NCBI RefSeq assembly: GCF_963678635.1
Contig: NC_087063.1
Location: forward strand, 82,257,574-82,321,573
DNA length: 64,000 nucleotides
Origin: Symsagittifera roscoffensis
Taxonomy: Eukaryota; Xenacoelomorpha; Acoela; Convolutidae
Reading direction: 5' to 3'
The translations under genes were made by a program, and so were the position numbers. Below, piece by piece: positions 24,665 to 37,036 of the stretch. The notes beneath the pieces are model-generated. The model saw nothing but the letters and a program-made list of their open reading frames with translations, made no database searches and had not been told where the DNA came from. The number at the start of each line of letters is the position of its first letter. The stretch's first letter is position 1.

Positions 24665-25055
24665 CGCTTAGGTCTTGGGGCAGTACAACAGAGCCGAAGT
24701 ACAACAGTGCCAAAAAATGTTGCTCGATAGTGCAAAAAATACATACTTTTAATACTGTTTTTACGCATGCCAAATCACTGACTTGTAATTCAATTAAAAT
24801 GGACGGAAGTTGAAAACACACAATTGGCAATTTTAATTGCTGTCGCTTGTTAAGCAAACAAACAATTCACTCAGCTAATTGCCAATTTTTATCTCTTTTC
24901 GCTTCAAAACAAATCATTATTCATCAAAATTGCCAACAATTTACAACAGAACTAAAAAAATTTAAAAAAAAATTAATTTCGGCACGGTTGAACACATTTT
25001 CATTTTCGGCACTGTTTTACTTCGGCAATGTTGAACGCCCCGCCCCCTTTTGTCT
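24665..25055. repeat. Foldback repeat with GCCGAAGTACAACAGTGCC arms
   Basis: The left arm has GCCGAAGTACAACAGTGCC (from 24694) and TTGGCAATTTTAATTG; the right arm has the inverse (AGCTAATTGCCAATT, GGCACTGTTTTACTTCGGC from about 25005). It ends about 150 bp before exon 2, so it could place a hairpin near the acceptor. Confidence 0.6.
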
Positions 25056-25200
25056 CACACACAGAGAGCGCGGACGCAGATAAAGATAACGGATTAGAAC
25101 AAAAGCTGCTTGAACAAAAAATGAAAAAGTATCTAGCAGCAACTTAATCGGATATTTTTCAAAATTTTATAAATCCTAAAATTTTATAAACTTGTTTTAG

Positions 25201-25422
25201 GTTTCAGTGGAGAGGAATCAGTTGAGGATAGTCAAGGCAATAATTGGACCTGCAAAGGTGGTCAACTCAAAAGCATACTACTATGTACAGGAATGATGAT
25301 CATCTTTGGCTACTTTTTTGCTTTGGTTGCAGGCGTTATCTCTTGTTTGATGATCGGTGGATGTATGAGTTCTAAGAGTTGCATCGGCAAAGCACTTAAC
25401 GTAACCTTTGCTAGTCTTGGAG
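25201..25422 (+). CDS. Claudin-like four-transmembrane protein, exon 2 of 3
   Basis: 222 nt, phase 1 at both ends, so skipping it would keep frame. It follows CTTGTTTTAG and ends GGAG|GTATGT. The start at 25201 is set because splicing at the next AG (25207) would run into a stop. It encodes residues 65-139: the rest of extracellular loop 1 with NNWTCKGG (Trp80, Cys82), transmembrane segment 2 (about 90-113), a short Cys/Ser-rich cytoplasmic turn (MIGGCMSSKSCIGK) and the start of transmembrane segment 3. Confidence 0.85.
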
Positions 25423-26863
25423 GTATGTTCAAATCTTATATTTTTTCAAACAAACTCCTATAACTTTGATAGGTTCCAACAAAAAAAAAATTTCTTTATT
25501 AATCGAAAGATTCAGTTCAGAATTCAGTTCAAAACGCCCTACAAAAAGTCAAAACTCAAATATGTTGTTAAAATATTGTTCCCACTTTTGGAAAACGAAA
25601 TATCTATGCCTGGTGTGTTTTTTTTATTTCAGTCAATTTTCGTCGATCGAAATAACAGTTTTTAACGAACAAATTTTAGATCCCATGGAAATTATTGAAT
25701 CCCTGAAATCAACTTTAAAAGATATTTTGACTCCTATTATTTTTTGCAAAGTTTTTGGAGTTTGAAAATTGCTCATTTGGCCTGACTCGTTTATGCGCAC
25801 TTTGAAAATTTTTTATGTAATCCTAAAAGCGTAACGCGAATTAGTTATGCGTGGCCAAGTATCCACCGCAACAAAACCGTTCCAAATTGAATTGAGGCTA
25901 GCTAATCGGTCGTATTATTTTCGTACGACTCAAATTTTCACACTGGATCATTGAGATTGCCCTAAATTTAACGTTTTTCAATGTTTTATTTTCCCAAAAA
26001 TCTTCTCGATATGGATCTAGAGGCAGTCGTAACATTCAGAGCTTTGCCTTGTGTACGAGCAGTCTTGTTTTATATAAAAAAAAGTTGAATAGAACAACTA
26101 AAAACGTATAAAATTATCTACTCACAAAAGAAGCATGGAGTCTTCTCGGAAAAAACGTGGACGACTCCATTGAAGATCAGCTGTTTCAACAAAAACAAAA
26201 CACATAAAAAAATGAACAAAGCATCCCAACTCATAAGTTTTGTACGCAAACGATTACGCAGTAATTATCAAATTTACACCAAAAACTATCATCTATTATT
26301 GAAACAAATTTGAAGTCATTTTCATTATGATTTTTAAAACAATGCCTATTTGGTACTCTCAAACTTGTTTTTGGCACAGTTGAACATCTAAATTGAAGCT
26401 ACCTAGAAAGAAAATTTTTTCATTTGCTTTAGACTTTAACTAGGTAATTCTGCTGAGTGCAAAAGAGTACGAATAGTTACACGGGAAGGCTGTTTTCTGT
26501 TAAAAAACACTCAGTCAAAACTTTTGTTGAAAAATGACAAGAAGGCTCGTACCAAATACAAAACTGAATGATCCGAATGATTTTTAAATGGAAAACCCTA
26601 TAAATAGTAAAACCATATAGCTTGGTGTCAATTTTCTGTGGGGATACAAATCAGTAGCAATTCTCAAATTACCAATAGCTTACAAAAAAGTTTACCGGTG
26701 AAACTTTTTTTAAAGTCATTAAAAGTAGACACTTACAATGGTCGTGATGATCTATTTTCTATTTTTGGGGTTTGAATCTTGATTTCTTTTTGATTTCAGT
26801 TGATTTTTTTGTAAAAAGAAGGCGGACACCACTAACGAGCAAGTCACGAAAAACATTTAAAAG

Positions 26864-26925
26864 TCACGAAAAACGTCACGAAAAAATCTACCCATGGAGA
26901 AAATCCTAGATCCGCACCTGGTCTT
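26864..26925. mobile_element. Right-end fragment of an hAT-like MITE
   Basis: GAGAAAATCCTAGATCCGC at 26898-26916 matches the right terminus of the complete element at 50949-51371. Nothing else of that element is present immediately to the left. Confidence 0.55.
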
Positions 26926-27099
26926 TCTGCTACAGCGTCCTTTGATAACTTCCCCTGTGTCCGTATGCGCAGTGCAGAAGTGCTTTCGAGACATATAAAA
27001 TTGGTGACAAAATTAGGAGGAAAAGTTGACAGTTCTTTCAAAAGTACTCCTTTACTTCTTGTACTGCTCGACAGACAATCGAGACAAATAAAGAAAAAA

Positions 27100-27530
27100 A
27101 CAACATCAGGGCCACCAGTGGCTTTAGGGAAGTCGGATGCCTCCCCCCACTCAGAGATCCGACCCCTTAGCACAATTTTGAGATATCCATTTTTGGCTAG
27201 TGGCTCTAAAATTTTTCAAAAGGCGCCATGGGCGCTAATACATACTTTTTTTGAGGGTGGAGCGCGCGTCGAAAAAACGCGATTTTTTGAATAAAATGTT
27301 CCAAAAAGTGCGTTAAAATAAAAGAAAAACGCCTTTTTTGGCCGATTTTTAGAAAAATTTGTCTGCGGCGCAGAAAATTTGGTTAATCTAGGGTCTTTAT
27401 AGTGATTTAAATTTAGAGCACAGAAAATCAATTTAGTTGACCTAAAAAGAAAAAAAAGGTCAAGAAAAAATTCAAAACTTTTTTGAAAATCCACCCTCCC
27501 CCTCGACAATTTCCTAGATCCTCCCTTGCC
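27100..27530. mobile_element. Diverged hAT-like MITE related to 50949-51371
   Basis: Shared internal blocks in the same order: CCATTTTTGGC, CTAAAATTTTTC, AAGGCG, GGAGCGCGCG, AAAACGCGATTTTTT, TGC(C)TGCGGCGCAGAAA, TTGACCTAAAAA and a right end with TCCTAGATCC. The termini are eroded and no target duplication is resolvable. Open frames across it are shadows. Confidence 0.65.
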
Positions 27531-27856
27531 TCCCATATTTCATAATTTCTATGCCTATGGTTGATTTAACTGTTTTTTTTTAGCTAAATGCGAGATTGCC
27601 CGATGTTCAGATTTTATAACAAGTATTCTTCGAGCAATCTTGTTGTGCATAATAAATCGATTTAAATATTTTTGTTTTGTTTTTGATTTGTAATTTTTTT
27701 GTTTATCTGCTTTACTATCGTTGACACAAGGTAATTCAAATCTATCTTTTAGCTTATAACTGAAAACATTGTGATCTTAGGTTCTGAGCTGTAAACATTC
27801 TGATATAGCAATAGCCACATATTTATCCTTTTCTAACGCATATTTTAGTGTTACAA

Positions 27857-28105
27857 CCCGGGTCGAGATTCCGCTCAAAAACCGCTCAAGATATGGGCGG
27901 TTTGAGCGGTTTTCCTGCAAGATTTGAGCGGTTTGGGCGGTTTGGGCGGTTTGGGCGGTTTATGCGTGTTTTTTGGAAAAACCGCTCAAACCGCTCAAAT
28001 CTTGCTTAAAAAACCGCTCAAAAACCGCTCATATCTTGCGGTGATTTTTGAACGATTTTTCCAGCAAGATTTGAGCGGTTTTAAGCGGTTTTTGAGCGGT
28101 CTTAC
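27857..28105. repeat. GAGCGGTTTT foldback repeat with CCCGGGTCGAG head, copy 2
   Basis: The head CCCGGGTCGAGATTCC is followed by reiterated GAGCGGTTT and its complement around a centre near 27975, as at 17796-18037. Confidence 0.85.
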
Positions 28106-28178
28106 AAAGAAAACCGATTAAAACCAACAAAAAAGCCTGGAAAAATAATGTGACGCTAAGATGCAGTTGAAATACTAT

Positions 28179-28466
28179 CCGGGTTGACCTCCATAAACCG
28201 AAAATGCTTATCTTACATTTCCCCACACCGAAAATGCTTGTCTTACAGTTTTCTACATCAAATGTATGGAAAAATGCTAATCATATAATTTTCATATAAT
28301 TTCAAAAACCCATTGAAAAAAGATTCAATACAGTTTCTCCGGCTATTTGAACCAAATAAAACAGTCTGGTAATGAAAAACAACTACGTTTATTTTTTTGG
28401 AAAAAAATGGTTATCTTACAATTTCCATATATGAAAATTGTATGATAACCATTTTTTCATGAAAGG
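28179..28466. repeat. CATACAATT foldback repeat with CCGGGTTGACCTCCAT head
   Basis: The head is CCGGGTTGACCTCCAT (28179-28194), then ATGCTTATCTTACATTT-type units, an inner block ATAAAACAGTCTGGT, and inverted units (TGTATGATAACCATTTTTTC) to about 28466. The inner block recurs inverted at 53862-53885 inside the longer relative. Confidence 0.75.
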
Positions 28467-29399
28467 CAAGATTTTCAGACACTTGTTAAACCTTGTTTAT
28501 AAACAAATTTAAATTATTTAAGAGGCAAACCTTAGAAATTATGAGTTCGTCTAAAACTGAAAAGTATTAAAGTGGGACGGCACTTAAAAAAGGGCGGCCT
28601 GTTTTGATTTAAGGCTACAGTAGAATGGAGAAGAGAGCCTTTTTTGTTTGTTCAATAATTACTTTATATCATTTTAAGTAACTTACCATTGAATCGTTTT
28701 TCACAATCGAGTAAATATATGACAAAAAAAATTTTTTTTCATGTCAAGCACAACCCTAATTCTTTAACCTCCTTGTTTTTTAATCCTTACTTTTTAATCA
28801 AAGTCAAAAGTTGGCAATTTTGGCCTCAAAAGTTTTCCGAAATATCAATCCAGTTACTTGTAGCAACAACCAAGAGCTGTTATACTGTTATATTTTTTAT
28901 CTGACTGATTTTTTTTAAATGTGCGAGTTAAAGTTTAATTTATATATATTCTTTTTTGCGTTTTTCTTGCTTTTGGGAATCGAAATTGAAAAGTAAAGTT
29001 TTAGAATAGCTTCAAATCGTTTGATTGAATGAAGACATATAACATTTTTATATGTTGGAGCTTTTGTGTGGTGGAGGGTTGGGCTGGTTGCTGATGCCCA
29101 CGTGTTCGGATAGATTATATACATCCGCTCATCAAGCTCTGTATTAAGATAGGGAACAGGTTTCCCACGTTTTAAGTTGTGTTATACCAAGTTTCAGATG
29201 GTAAGTTTCAAAAAATTTTTGCCGCCCGATTTTAATTTTTTTGCGCTCGATTTTACCATGTTTAAGATGTCTTCTACCAATGTACAAGAGGTTAAGTTTT
29301 AAGATACAATTTTACTAGAGTTCTAAAAACTGAATTTAGGTTCAAACTATACTGAAACCTAACTGAATCTTCAAAAAAAAAATATTCTGTCAGAAAAGA
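28467..29399. other. AT-rich sequence, no firm gene
   Basis: A 69-codon minus-strand frame (28915-29124) may be an eroded continuation of the virus-like relic to its right, but I see no motif in it. Confidence 0.3.
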
Positions 29400-31100
29400 A
29401 AATAAATTACAAAGAGATTATAAAAAACACTGCATCGTACGAAAATTTACTGCAATTTGCACTTCAAAATGAAAATTTGGTGTAGATTCTATGATGGATT
29501 CGAAAAACTTCCTTTTTCGGGAAAGGTCATTGATTCCTTTTAAAGTTATTCATATGTCCCGATTAAATGCTTGGCGGTTTTGAATCAACGATTTGTCGAC
29601 TTCAAACTTACAGCTTCATCAAGAACATTGGTCAATCTCCAGAATCTTCGAGAGTTCTTTTGCTGGGTCCTTTGCTAAAAATTTGAATTTGTCAGTCTTA
29701 CTATCATAGCATCAATAGGTCTTGAGGCACAATTTTTCAGTACGGCAATTTTTTTTCTCTCAGTAGTCCAGGTTCTTGTTTATCATGCTTTTTGTGAACA
29801 GCGCAGCCTGCGTGCAGGACAATTTTATTTCTTGCAGTCATTTCTGCAATCTTTTTGACGAAATTGCGTTCCATGAGTTTTTTCTTTCAGGTAAAACTTA
29901 GTCATCTTGATTCTCTGCTGCTAATGCAAGATACAAAGCAAAATTTTATCAACAAAGCTCTAGTAAAAACCCATCATTCTGAGCTTGGAATTTTGAAGAT
30001 TGAAAAACGCTTCATTTTTTGTTTCTTTGTGTTAATGGTTGATATCAACAGTTCTAATTAGTACAAATTTTTTTTTATAACATTCAATTGCTTTGAAAAC
30101 TTTTGAATCATTGTTTTATGTGTTTTTTCATCGCTGAGATATTTGGTTCCTGTGTATCTGGATCTTCCCATGCTTTCATAGCCATAAGAACTGTTACCCA
30201 TAAACTTCATCGTATCAGCTACAACTGCAGACTGTGGATTCTCATCTCCCTCTCGCTGAGCATCAATAACAAACAGAACAAAACTCTTGAAGCATTTCGT
30301 AGGCGTGTACTGAACAAACCACTAAATTTTCATTCACCGAAGCCTAAGTTCTAGATAGGAGTTAAGGGGTGGAGAGATGCTAGTACCATTTTCCAATTTA
30401 AAACTGCATTGGTTGTGAATTGTTCAATAAACATTTTCCTGCGGCATATTTTCTCATGTATTCTTCAATTTCATTCCGATCGACCTCACTGTTTTTACAA
30501 AATGGAAGAAAAACTGAAAGCAAAAATTCAACTTTTTGGAAACATCGCAACCTCATTGGTCATAACCATAAAGTTACCCATTTTTTAAAGTAAAGAATCA
30601 AAAGATAAAGGTCTTTTGTCTCGACAAGATTCTCGACTGCAGAATATATTACAAATTGCTTCCACTAACCACATTCTCATTTTTTCTGCATGTTGCAGCC
30701 TTTTTTGTTTCAACTAATTCGTTTTCTTTTTGATTTCCCATTTCATTAGCTTAATCGAAATGAGATGGGTTTCAAGACATGAGCAGAAGTGATAGTAGCA
30801 TAATATAGCTTCAAAAACTGTTTTACAGTGATTGCACAAGCGATCATCATGGGAGTAGTCACTTTTCTTCTACTTACCTGTCGTGTACAAACTCACTTTC
30901 AAATTCGATTCTTGATGAAAGGACATAAAAAAAAATGTTTTCGAAATTCTTGGTTCTGTTGCTTCTAGTTTTGAACCGATCAAATTAAAATTCACACTCC
31001 CATTTTGTGTAAAGTCCTTTAGGCATATCTCGAAACATTGAGAATGATGTAACTGACTTGAAACAACTCCAACAATTGTCATGCACACGTTTAACGATTT
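29400..31100 (-). pseudogene. Decayed DNA polymerase B (Maverick/Polinton type), minus strand
   Basis: Reading the minus strand from 31.1 kb down: a Cys-rich N-terminal piece (CFEICLKDFTQN; CNHCKTVF near 30.8 kb), EIEEYMRKYAAGKC (30.45 kb), then a clean stretch with DAQREGDENPQSAVVADTMK followed by GNSSYGY at about 30178-30198, the family-B motif (K-x3-N-S-x-Y-G) that contacts the incoming nucleotide, then RYTGTKYLSDEKTHK. Further down come NLQNSKLRMMGFY (29.97 kb) and YDSKTDKFKFLAKDP (29.68 kb). Stops and frameshifts make it non-functional. It is convergent with the plus-strand ATPase/capsid genes to its right, and order and motifs match the plus-strand relic at 15.7-17.5 kb. Confidence 0.8.
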
Positions 31101-34023
31101 GCGATTACAAATTGGATCAACTACTGCTTTTTGCGTAAAAGTAATGAGGGTCCACCAGTCATGCCTTCTCTGATTTTCTCACACAAAACTTTATTAGTTC
31201 AAAAAAACGGGAAGAAAATGTGATTTGTCGATTTATGCCAGCAGATACTAGCGAAAATTACAACCGTGCATCCTAATTACATTTTGATACTTTTGTTATG
31301 GATTTGCGATCATTTTTGCATGGCATCAAGAGTAGGAAAAACATCTTTGTTGTTTTACTACAGTATAAAAAGTAGCCATAATGTATTGTTCCCAGATAGT
31401 TTTCAAAGAAGATGGAGATGGTTAAACAGGTAATTTTCTCAACGCAGTTTGTTGATCAAGTCCTGCATGAACACCGTTTTGCTCGTCGTTGAAAAACTTT
31501 ACAGAATGGAATGTTGGTAATTCCAAAAAATCAAGCTCGTCTGGACTGTTGAACCACTCTTAAGGGAAAAAAACAGTGACGTCGATCGTATATGGGTTTC
31601 AATTGCTTTAGTTCCTGTGTGGGAATACAAATTGATGAAAAATCAAAAATTGCGACATGGCTTAACAATTCCTGCTAATCGGTGTGGGAAATGTTGAATC
31701 CGTCGAACTTCTCGAATGTTGTTTCCTGTTTTGTGTATTTTTGGGATAGATAAGTTGCACTCTATCTCTATATCTCAGGAGGTACGAGTTCAAAATGTAG
31801 AATTATTGTTTCTTCGAAATTTCCAATACTTTCTAGAGATAGCTCTCCAACCTATTCTTCTTCTTGAGCGGCGAAACCATATATGAAAAAAATGCTATCA
31901 ACTTTTTACTTGACTACATGTAAATTGTCGATCGTATCTAGAATTTGATGCAAACTATGAAAAATAGTTGAGATGTGTGAGCTACGAGGTTACTATGCCC
32001 ATTTAATTACATTGTTAGCGCATAGAAAAAATACATAGTTGATGATTTTTACTGTTGATTTTTTTTGTTGGATTAAAAACGTTCACGTGCATAATTCGTA
32101 GCAAAACCTAGGGTAAGACAGATTCTGGCTACCCTATGGGGGTGTTCTTTGGTATTGTAGTAAAAACAGAAACATTCATCACTTCAACTTGAACCTGTAA
32201 TTTGAGTTTTCATGTTCTTGGTCACCTTGCTCCACGACATCAAACTTTTTGACTGTTCACTGGCTTGTAATTAAATCAACTTTCCTAAACAAAAAAGCAA
32301 TTTTTCAAACAAATTGTTATTTTCGAGAGCATACCTTTGACAATGTTCTCCTGTGTTGACTTTACAAAGACTAAATGCAAGTGTAATTTAGATTTTTGCA
32401 GCAGATTCCAGCTTTTTGAATTATTCAACAAGCTGAATTACTCTGCAAAAACTAATTTTGCACTCGCATTTATTCTTCCTTATGTCAGAAGAGAAGAGTT
32501 TTGTTAAATTGATCCTCACTGTAAAAAAAAATATTATTTGAAAAATAGCGTTTTTTTGTGTACAAAAGCACATTTGGTTGTGACTTGATAGCAAATGCTG
32601 ATTAGATTTAAAAATAATTTGATATGTTGTTTGGAAAAATGCATTCTTTGTGTACGAAAGCTGAATTGTACATCGAGCTGATCGTTGATCACTTCAGTAT
32701 CCAGCTTGGATGTTTCGAAGTAAAATAGTATATGTCCCCATTTTCCATCTCAGTATCCACCAGAAAACGTTCACAAGCACTTAATTCCTCCTCGAGTTAC
32801 TCTCCATATTCCCCTTCCTCCTGCACTATCAAGTTCAAGTTTGCTACAGTATCCATAGGTTTCAGTTGTGTCGCTTTATGTTCTCTTCTTTGCTTTTGCT
32901 GGTGTGGTGAGTAGAAACTCGGAAACATTTCTCAGTGGAAGAACTTAACTATGATAGCTTGAGTATTGATAGAGCATGCCTTTTGAACACGTGATACTTA
33001 ATTTCCTTTTGATTAAAAACGAATTACCTACAAACACGACACAAAGTAACTCATTTAGTACAATTTCGGGTGTCGAGCTGCATCAGATCCCCTGTACTTT
33101 TTCTCGCAGTCATCACAGTTCTTTTTCATGTTACTATTCAGCAACTGCGTCTGACGGGACAATTAAAAAGCAACAAAAAACAAGAAATTGTTTGTTGGTT
33201 TAGATCTAAGTGGGTTAAATTTTATTTACAGATTTATAACTACTTTCAATTGTTCAGTAAAGTTGATTTTTTTAAAATGTGATACAATGAACTATTCATT
33301 TTGCTTAAAAGAAAATCAAAATGGAATAATTTCTGTTTGATGTTTTTCAAAAAGAACAGTTTATCATATTCAAAATCAGAATCTAATTTTTTTAGCGATA
33401 TATTTATAGAACAGTTCTATCGTTATTTTGAAAACATCTATCAAAAAACACTTGAACTTTCTCAAGTTATTGTTTAAAAACTCACTTGGACACTTACTTT
33501 TCATAATTTTTGGACGTTTGTATTGTACTGTTCTCTAATCAAATAAAGATCTCTTTAGAGAAACATTTTAATTTTGAGAAATTTTGATCCACTTATTGTA
33601 TATCAGAGATTGAAACATACAGCTGATTTACATATGAGTAGGTAAGAGTTTTTTTAATTCTAGAAAACTTGAGAATACTAAAAAACGTGTGGAATAAAAT
33701 ATCAAAGACTCTTTTTGTTCCTTACACAAAAAAAAATCTGTCAAAAAACTCAACTGCAAAGGTTTTGGTTTCTTCATTTCTTTACATTTTTCAAAATTCA
33801 AGATCCTGCATAATCAGGTTTCAATAAAAACGGTCTATCTTCTAAAAACACTGCCATTTTTCATTGATTGAATGAAAAAATTCAATTGATTTGATTTTTC
33901 ACTATAAATTTTTTCTTTCGTTTTTTATATCGGCCCTACTTCTTAAATGATAGCAAACAATTTGCGGTTTTTTACTTCAACTAAATTTTTGTTGATTTAT
34001 TTATGTGTTTGGAAATTTTTTGT
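31101..34023. other. AT-rich sequence, possible further eroded minus-strand coding
   Basis: Minus-strand stretches near 31.4-31.9 kb and 32.6-32.9 kb have some coding-like runs (for example SKLDTEVINDQLDVQFSF), which could be the upstream part of the polymerase gene. I cannot match any motif, and plus-strand short frames here (32732-33282) are likely chance. Confidence 0.25.
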
Positions 34024-35534
34024 CTCAAAAAAATGAATTGCCTTGAATACGACAAAAAAAACCAATTGGATATTTTTTTGTGTTTGGAAACGACAGTTTG
34101 TAAAAAATTCCTAAATTGTAACTTTTTTCTCATTGAAAACGAACTTTTTAAAGATTTCCTCAAGAAGATGCCGAAATTTCATTCGACAACACTTGAGACC
34201 AATTTGGGAAAATTAATTTTGATTGGTCAAGCCCACACATTTGCATTGAAGTTAGCCCATCTGTTTTTACTAAAAGTTGAATTTTTTTTTCAACTTAAAT
34301 AACGTAAATTACCTCCTCTCTCAGCTCTAATTCAGACTTATTTCTTGTTTCTAATCTAACATTTTCGTTATTCCAAAAATATTCTCGAATTGATTTTTGC
34401 CAACGAATAACAATCTTACTTACTCTTACGTTCTGTGATATTTTTGCAGTTATTTTAAAGATTTACGTAAATTTCTATGTTAAAAAACCTTCAAATTGAG
34501 ATGCAATTATTTTTGATAAAGTTTTTTCAAGCAACCATTCAATAAATAATAGACAAATTGACACGCTCAGTTTGGGGAACCATAATTATCAATGAAACAA
34601 TTTGCAGTTTTCAGCAAATCAGACCCATACTTTGATTTTTGAACTAGTTAAAACTGTTTCAAAAAACCTGATCTGAGAAACTGGTCAGAAGCACGCTTCT
34701 GGAAATAGCCTAAATGTTTTGTTTTGCTTTTTTCTGCAGCAGGTGTTTCTTTGCATTTATGGGTAATTTTTCTGGTGTTCTACATGTTAAGTTGTGTTTG
34801 TTTATTTAGTTAAATTGATTGAATACTTGACCTCAAAAGGAAGTAATTTTGGAAGGTATTTTGTATAAATACAAAAATTAAATATAGTCAGCATTTTGGT
34901 AAGTGAAAAGTTATTTATCTTGACTTTGCAAAGTTTGATTAAAATAAATCGATTATTACTTACTGGAACTTATAGTTGTCAGCTGAGCAGAACGAAGAGT
35001 GGTTAGATACACATTAGTCTTGATTTAAAAAAAGACTTTTGAATTGCAATCCGACTAAAATTTCAGTTATCCTTGATACATAGCAGATGTCATCACAAAT
35101 TTTGTTGAAAATGAAATATTTGTACAAAAATTTGCTCCTATAGTTCTTCCTACACCTACGCAATGTCAAAATTTGGTTCATCACGCACTCACTGTTCAAC
35201 ATAAATCAATAGTGCCCTTCAATGTAGAGTGAATCATCTATATTTCCAATTTTCTAAGATTTTCCAAATTGCATGATTTTCAAATCCCTTTTGATCCGTT
35301 AGCTCCGTTAGTAACTTATAATAAAGTTGCTAAATGTTAGTAGAGAATTACGAGATTCTTATGGAAAAAAGTTTTAAGCTTTCCCTAGAATTGTTTGAAA
35401 AGTATGAGTCGAGGCAGTTTGAAAAACCCAGCAAGTCTATCTTGGTGAAAAAAAATGAGAAAAGATACGAGCAAAACGAAAAACTGTCATTGATGATGCC
35501 GCAAACCTGGGACTCGTTCCAATATTGAAAGCTT
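34024..35534 (+). repeat. 1.5-kb tandem duplication, left copy
   Basis: It aligns with 35535-37036 at a constant offset of about 1506-1510 bases with few differences: for example ATGAATTGCCTTGAATACGA at 34032 and 35541, and TGTTTCTTTGCATTTATGGG at 34744 and 36250. A 64-codon frame (35334-35528: KSFKLSLELFEKYESRQFEK) lies at the 3' end of the unit; I recognise no family. Confidence 0.9.
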
Positions 35535-37036
35535 AAAAAAATGAATTGCCTTGAATACGACAAAAAACCAATGGGATAGTTTTTGTGTTTGGAAACGACA
35601 TTTTGTAAAAATTTCCTGAATTGGAACTTTTTTTCTGATTGAACCCGAACTTTTTAAAACTTTCCTCAAGAAGAAGCCGAAATCTCATTCGACAACATTT
35701 GAGACTAATTTGGGAAAATCTATTTTGAATGGTCAAGCCCACACATTTGCATTGAAGTAAGCCCATCTGTTTTTACTAAAAGTTGAATTTAATTTCAATT
35801 TAAATAACGTAAATTACCTCCTCTCTCAGCTCTAATTGAGACTTATTTCTGGTTTCTAATCTAACATTTTCGTTATTCCAAAAATATTCTCGAATTGATT
35901 TTCTCCAACGAATAACAATCTTACTTACTCTTATGTTCTGTGATATTTTTACAGTTATTTTAAAGATTTACGTAAATTTCAATGTTAAAAAGCCTTCAAA
36001 CTGAGATGCAATTATTTTTGATAAAGTTTTTTTTAAGCAACCATTCATTAAATAATAGACAAATTGACACCCTCAGTTTAGGGAACCATAATTATCAATG
36101 AAACAATTAGCAGTTTTCAGCAAATCAGACCCATACTTTGAGTTTTGAACTAGTTAAAACTGTTTCAAAAAACCTGATCCAAGAAACTGGTCAGAAGCAC
36201 GCTTCTGGAAATAGCTTAAATGTTGTGTTTTGCTTTTTTCTGCAGCAGGTGTTTCTTTGCATTTATGGGTAATTTTCCGGTGTTCTACATGTTAAGTTTT
36301 GTTTGTTTATTTAGTTAAATTGATTGAATACTTGACCTCAAAAGGAAGTAATTTTGGAAGGTATTTTGTATAAATACAAAAATTAAATATAGTCAGCATT
36401 TTGGTAAGTGAAAAGTTATTTATCTTGACTTTGCAAAGTTTGATTAAAATAAATCGATAATTACTTACTGGAACTTATAGTTGTCAGCTGAGCAGAACGA
36501 AGAGTGGTTAGATACACATTAGTCTTGATTGAAAAAAAAGACTTTTGAATTGCAATCCGACTAAAATTTGAGATATCCTTGATACATAGCAGATGTCATC
36601 ACAAATTTTGTTGAAAATGAAATGTTTGTACAAAAATTTGCTTCTATAGTTCTTCCTACACCTACGCAATGTCAAAATTTGGTTCATCACGCACTCACTG
36701 TTCAACATAAATCAATAGTGCTTTTCAATGTAGAGTGAATCATCTATATTTCCAATTTTCTAAGATTTTCCAAATTGCATGATTTTCAAATCCCTTTTGA
36801 TCCGTTAGCTCCGTTAGTAACTTATAATAAAGTTGCTAAATGTTAGTAGAGAATTACTAGATTTTTATGGAAAAAAGTTTTAAGCTTTCCCTAGAATTGT
36901 TTGAAAAGTATGAGTCGAGGCAGTTTGAAAAACCCAGCAAGTCTATCTTGGTGAAAAAAAATGAGAAAAGATACAAGCAAAACGGAAAACTGTCATTGAT
37001 GATGCCGCAAACCTGGGACTCGTTCCAATATTGAAA
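35535..37036 (+). repeat. 1.5-kb tandem duplication, right copy
   Basis: Direct copy of 34024-35534. After GTTCCAATATTGAAA (37024-37038) the sequence becomes unique, while after the left copy it restarts the unit, so the junction is near 35534. The frame corresponding to 35334-35528 is also present (about 36840-37035). Its similarity to the left copy indicates a recent duplication relative to the virus-like relics beside it. Confidence 0.9.

Larger units (their letters stand above)
20209..25200 (+). other. Intron 1 of the four-transmembrane gene (4992 bp)
   Basis: Donor GTTTGT, acceptor CTTGTTTTAG. It holds a TIR element (20573-21212), an old CATACAATT-type repeat near 22180-22345, the second CCCGGG-headed repeat (23320-24043), an AAGATAGTAAC-type repeat ending in CAACCCGGGT (to about 24566) and a foldback repeat (24665-25055). 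Bases 21213-22180 and 22346-23319 show nothing recognisable. Confidence 0.75.

Noticed and set aside
30827-30882. Possible extra small exon of the four-pass gene (acceptor TTTTACAG, hydrophobic VIAQAIIMGVVTFLLLTC, phase-compatible donor)
   Set aside because: It is antisense to minus-strand coding-like sequence of the polymerase relic (CNHCKTVF), and adding it would create a fifth membrane segment; the three-exon model already completes the fold.
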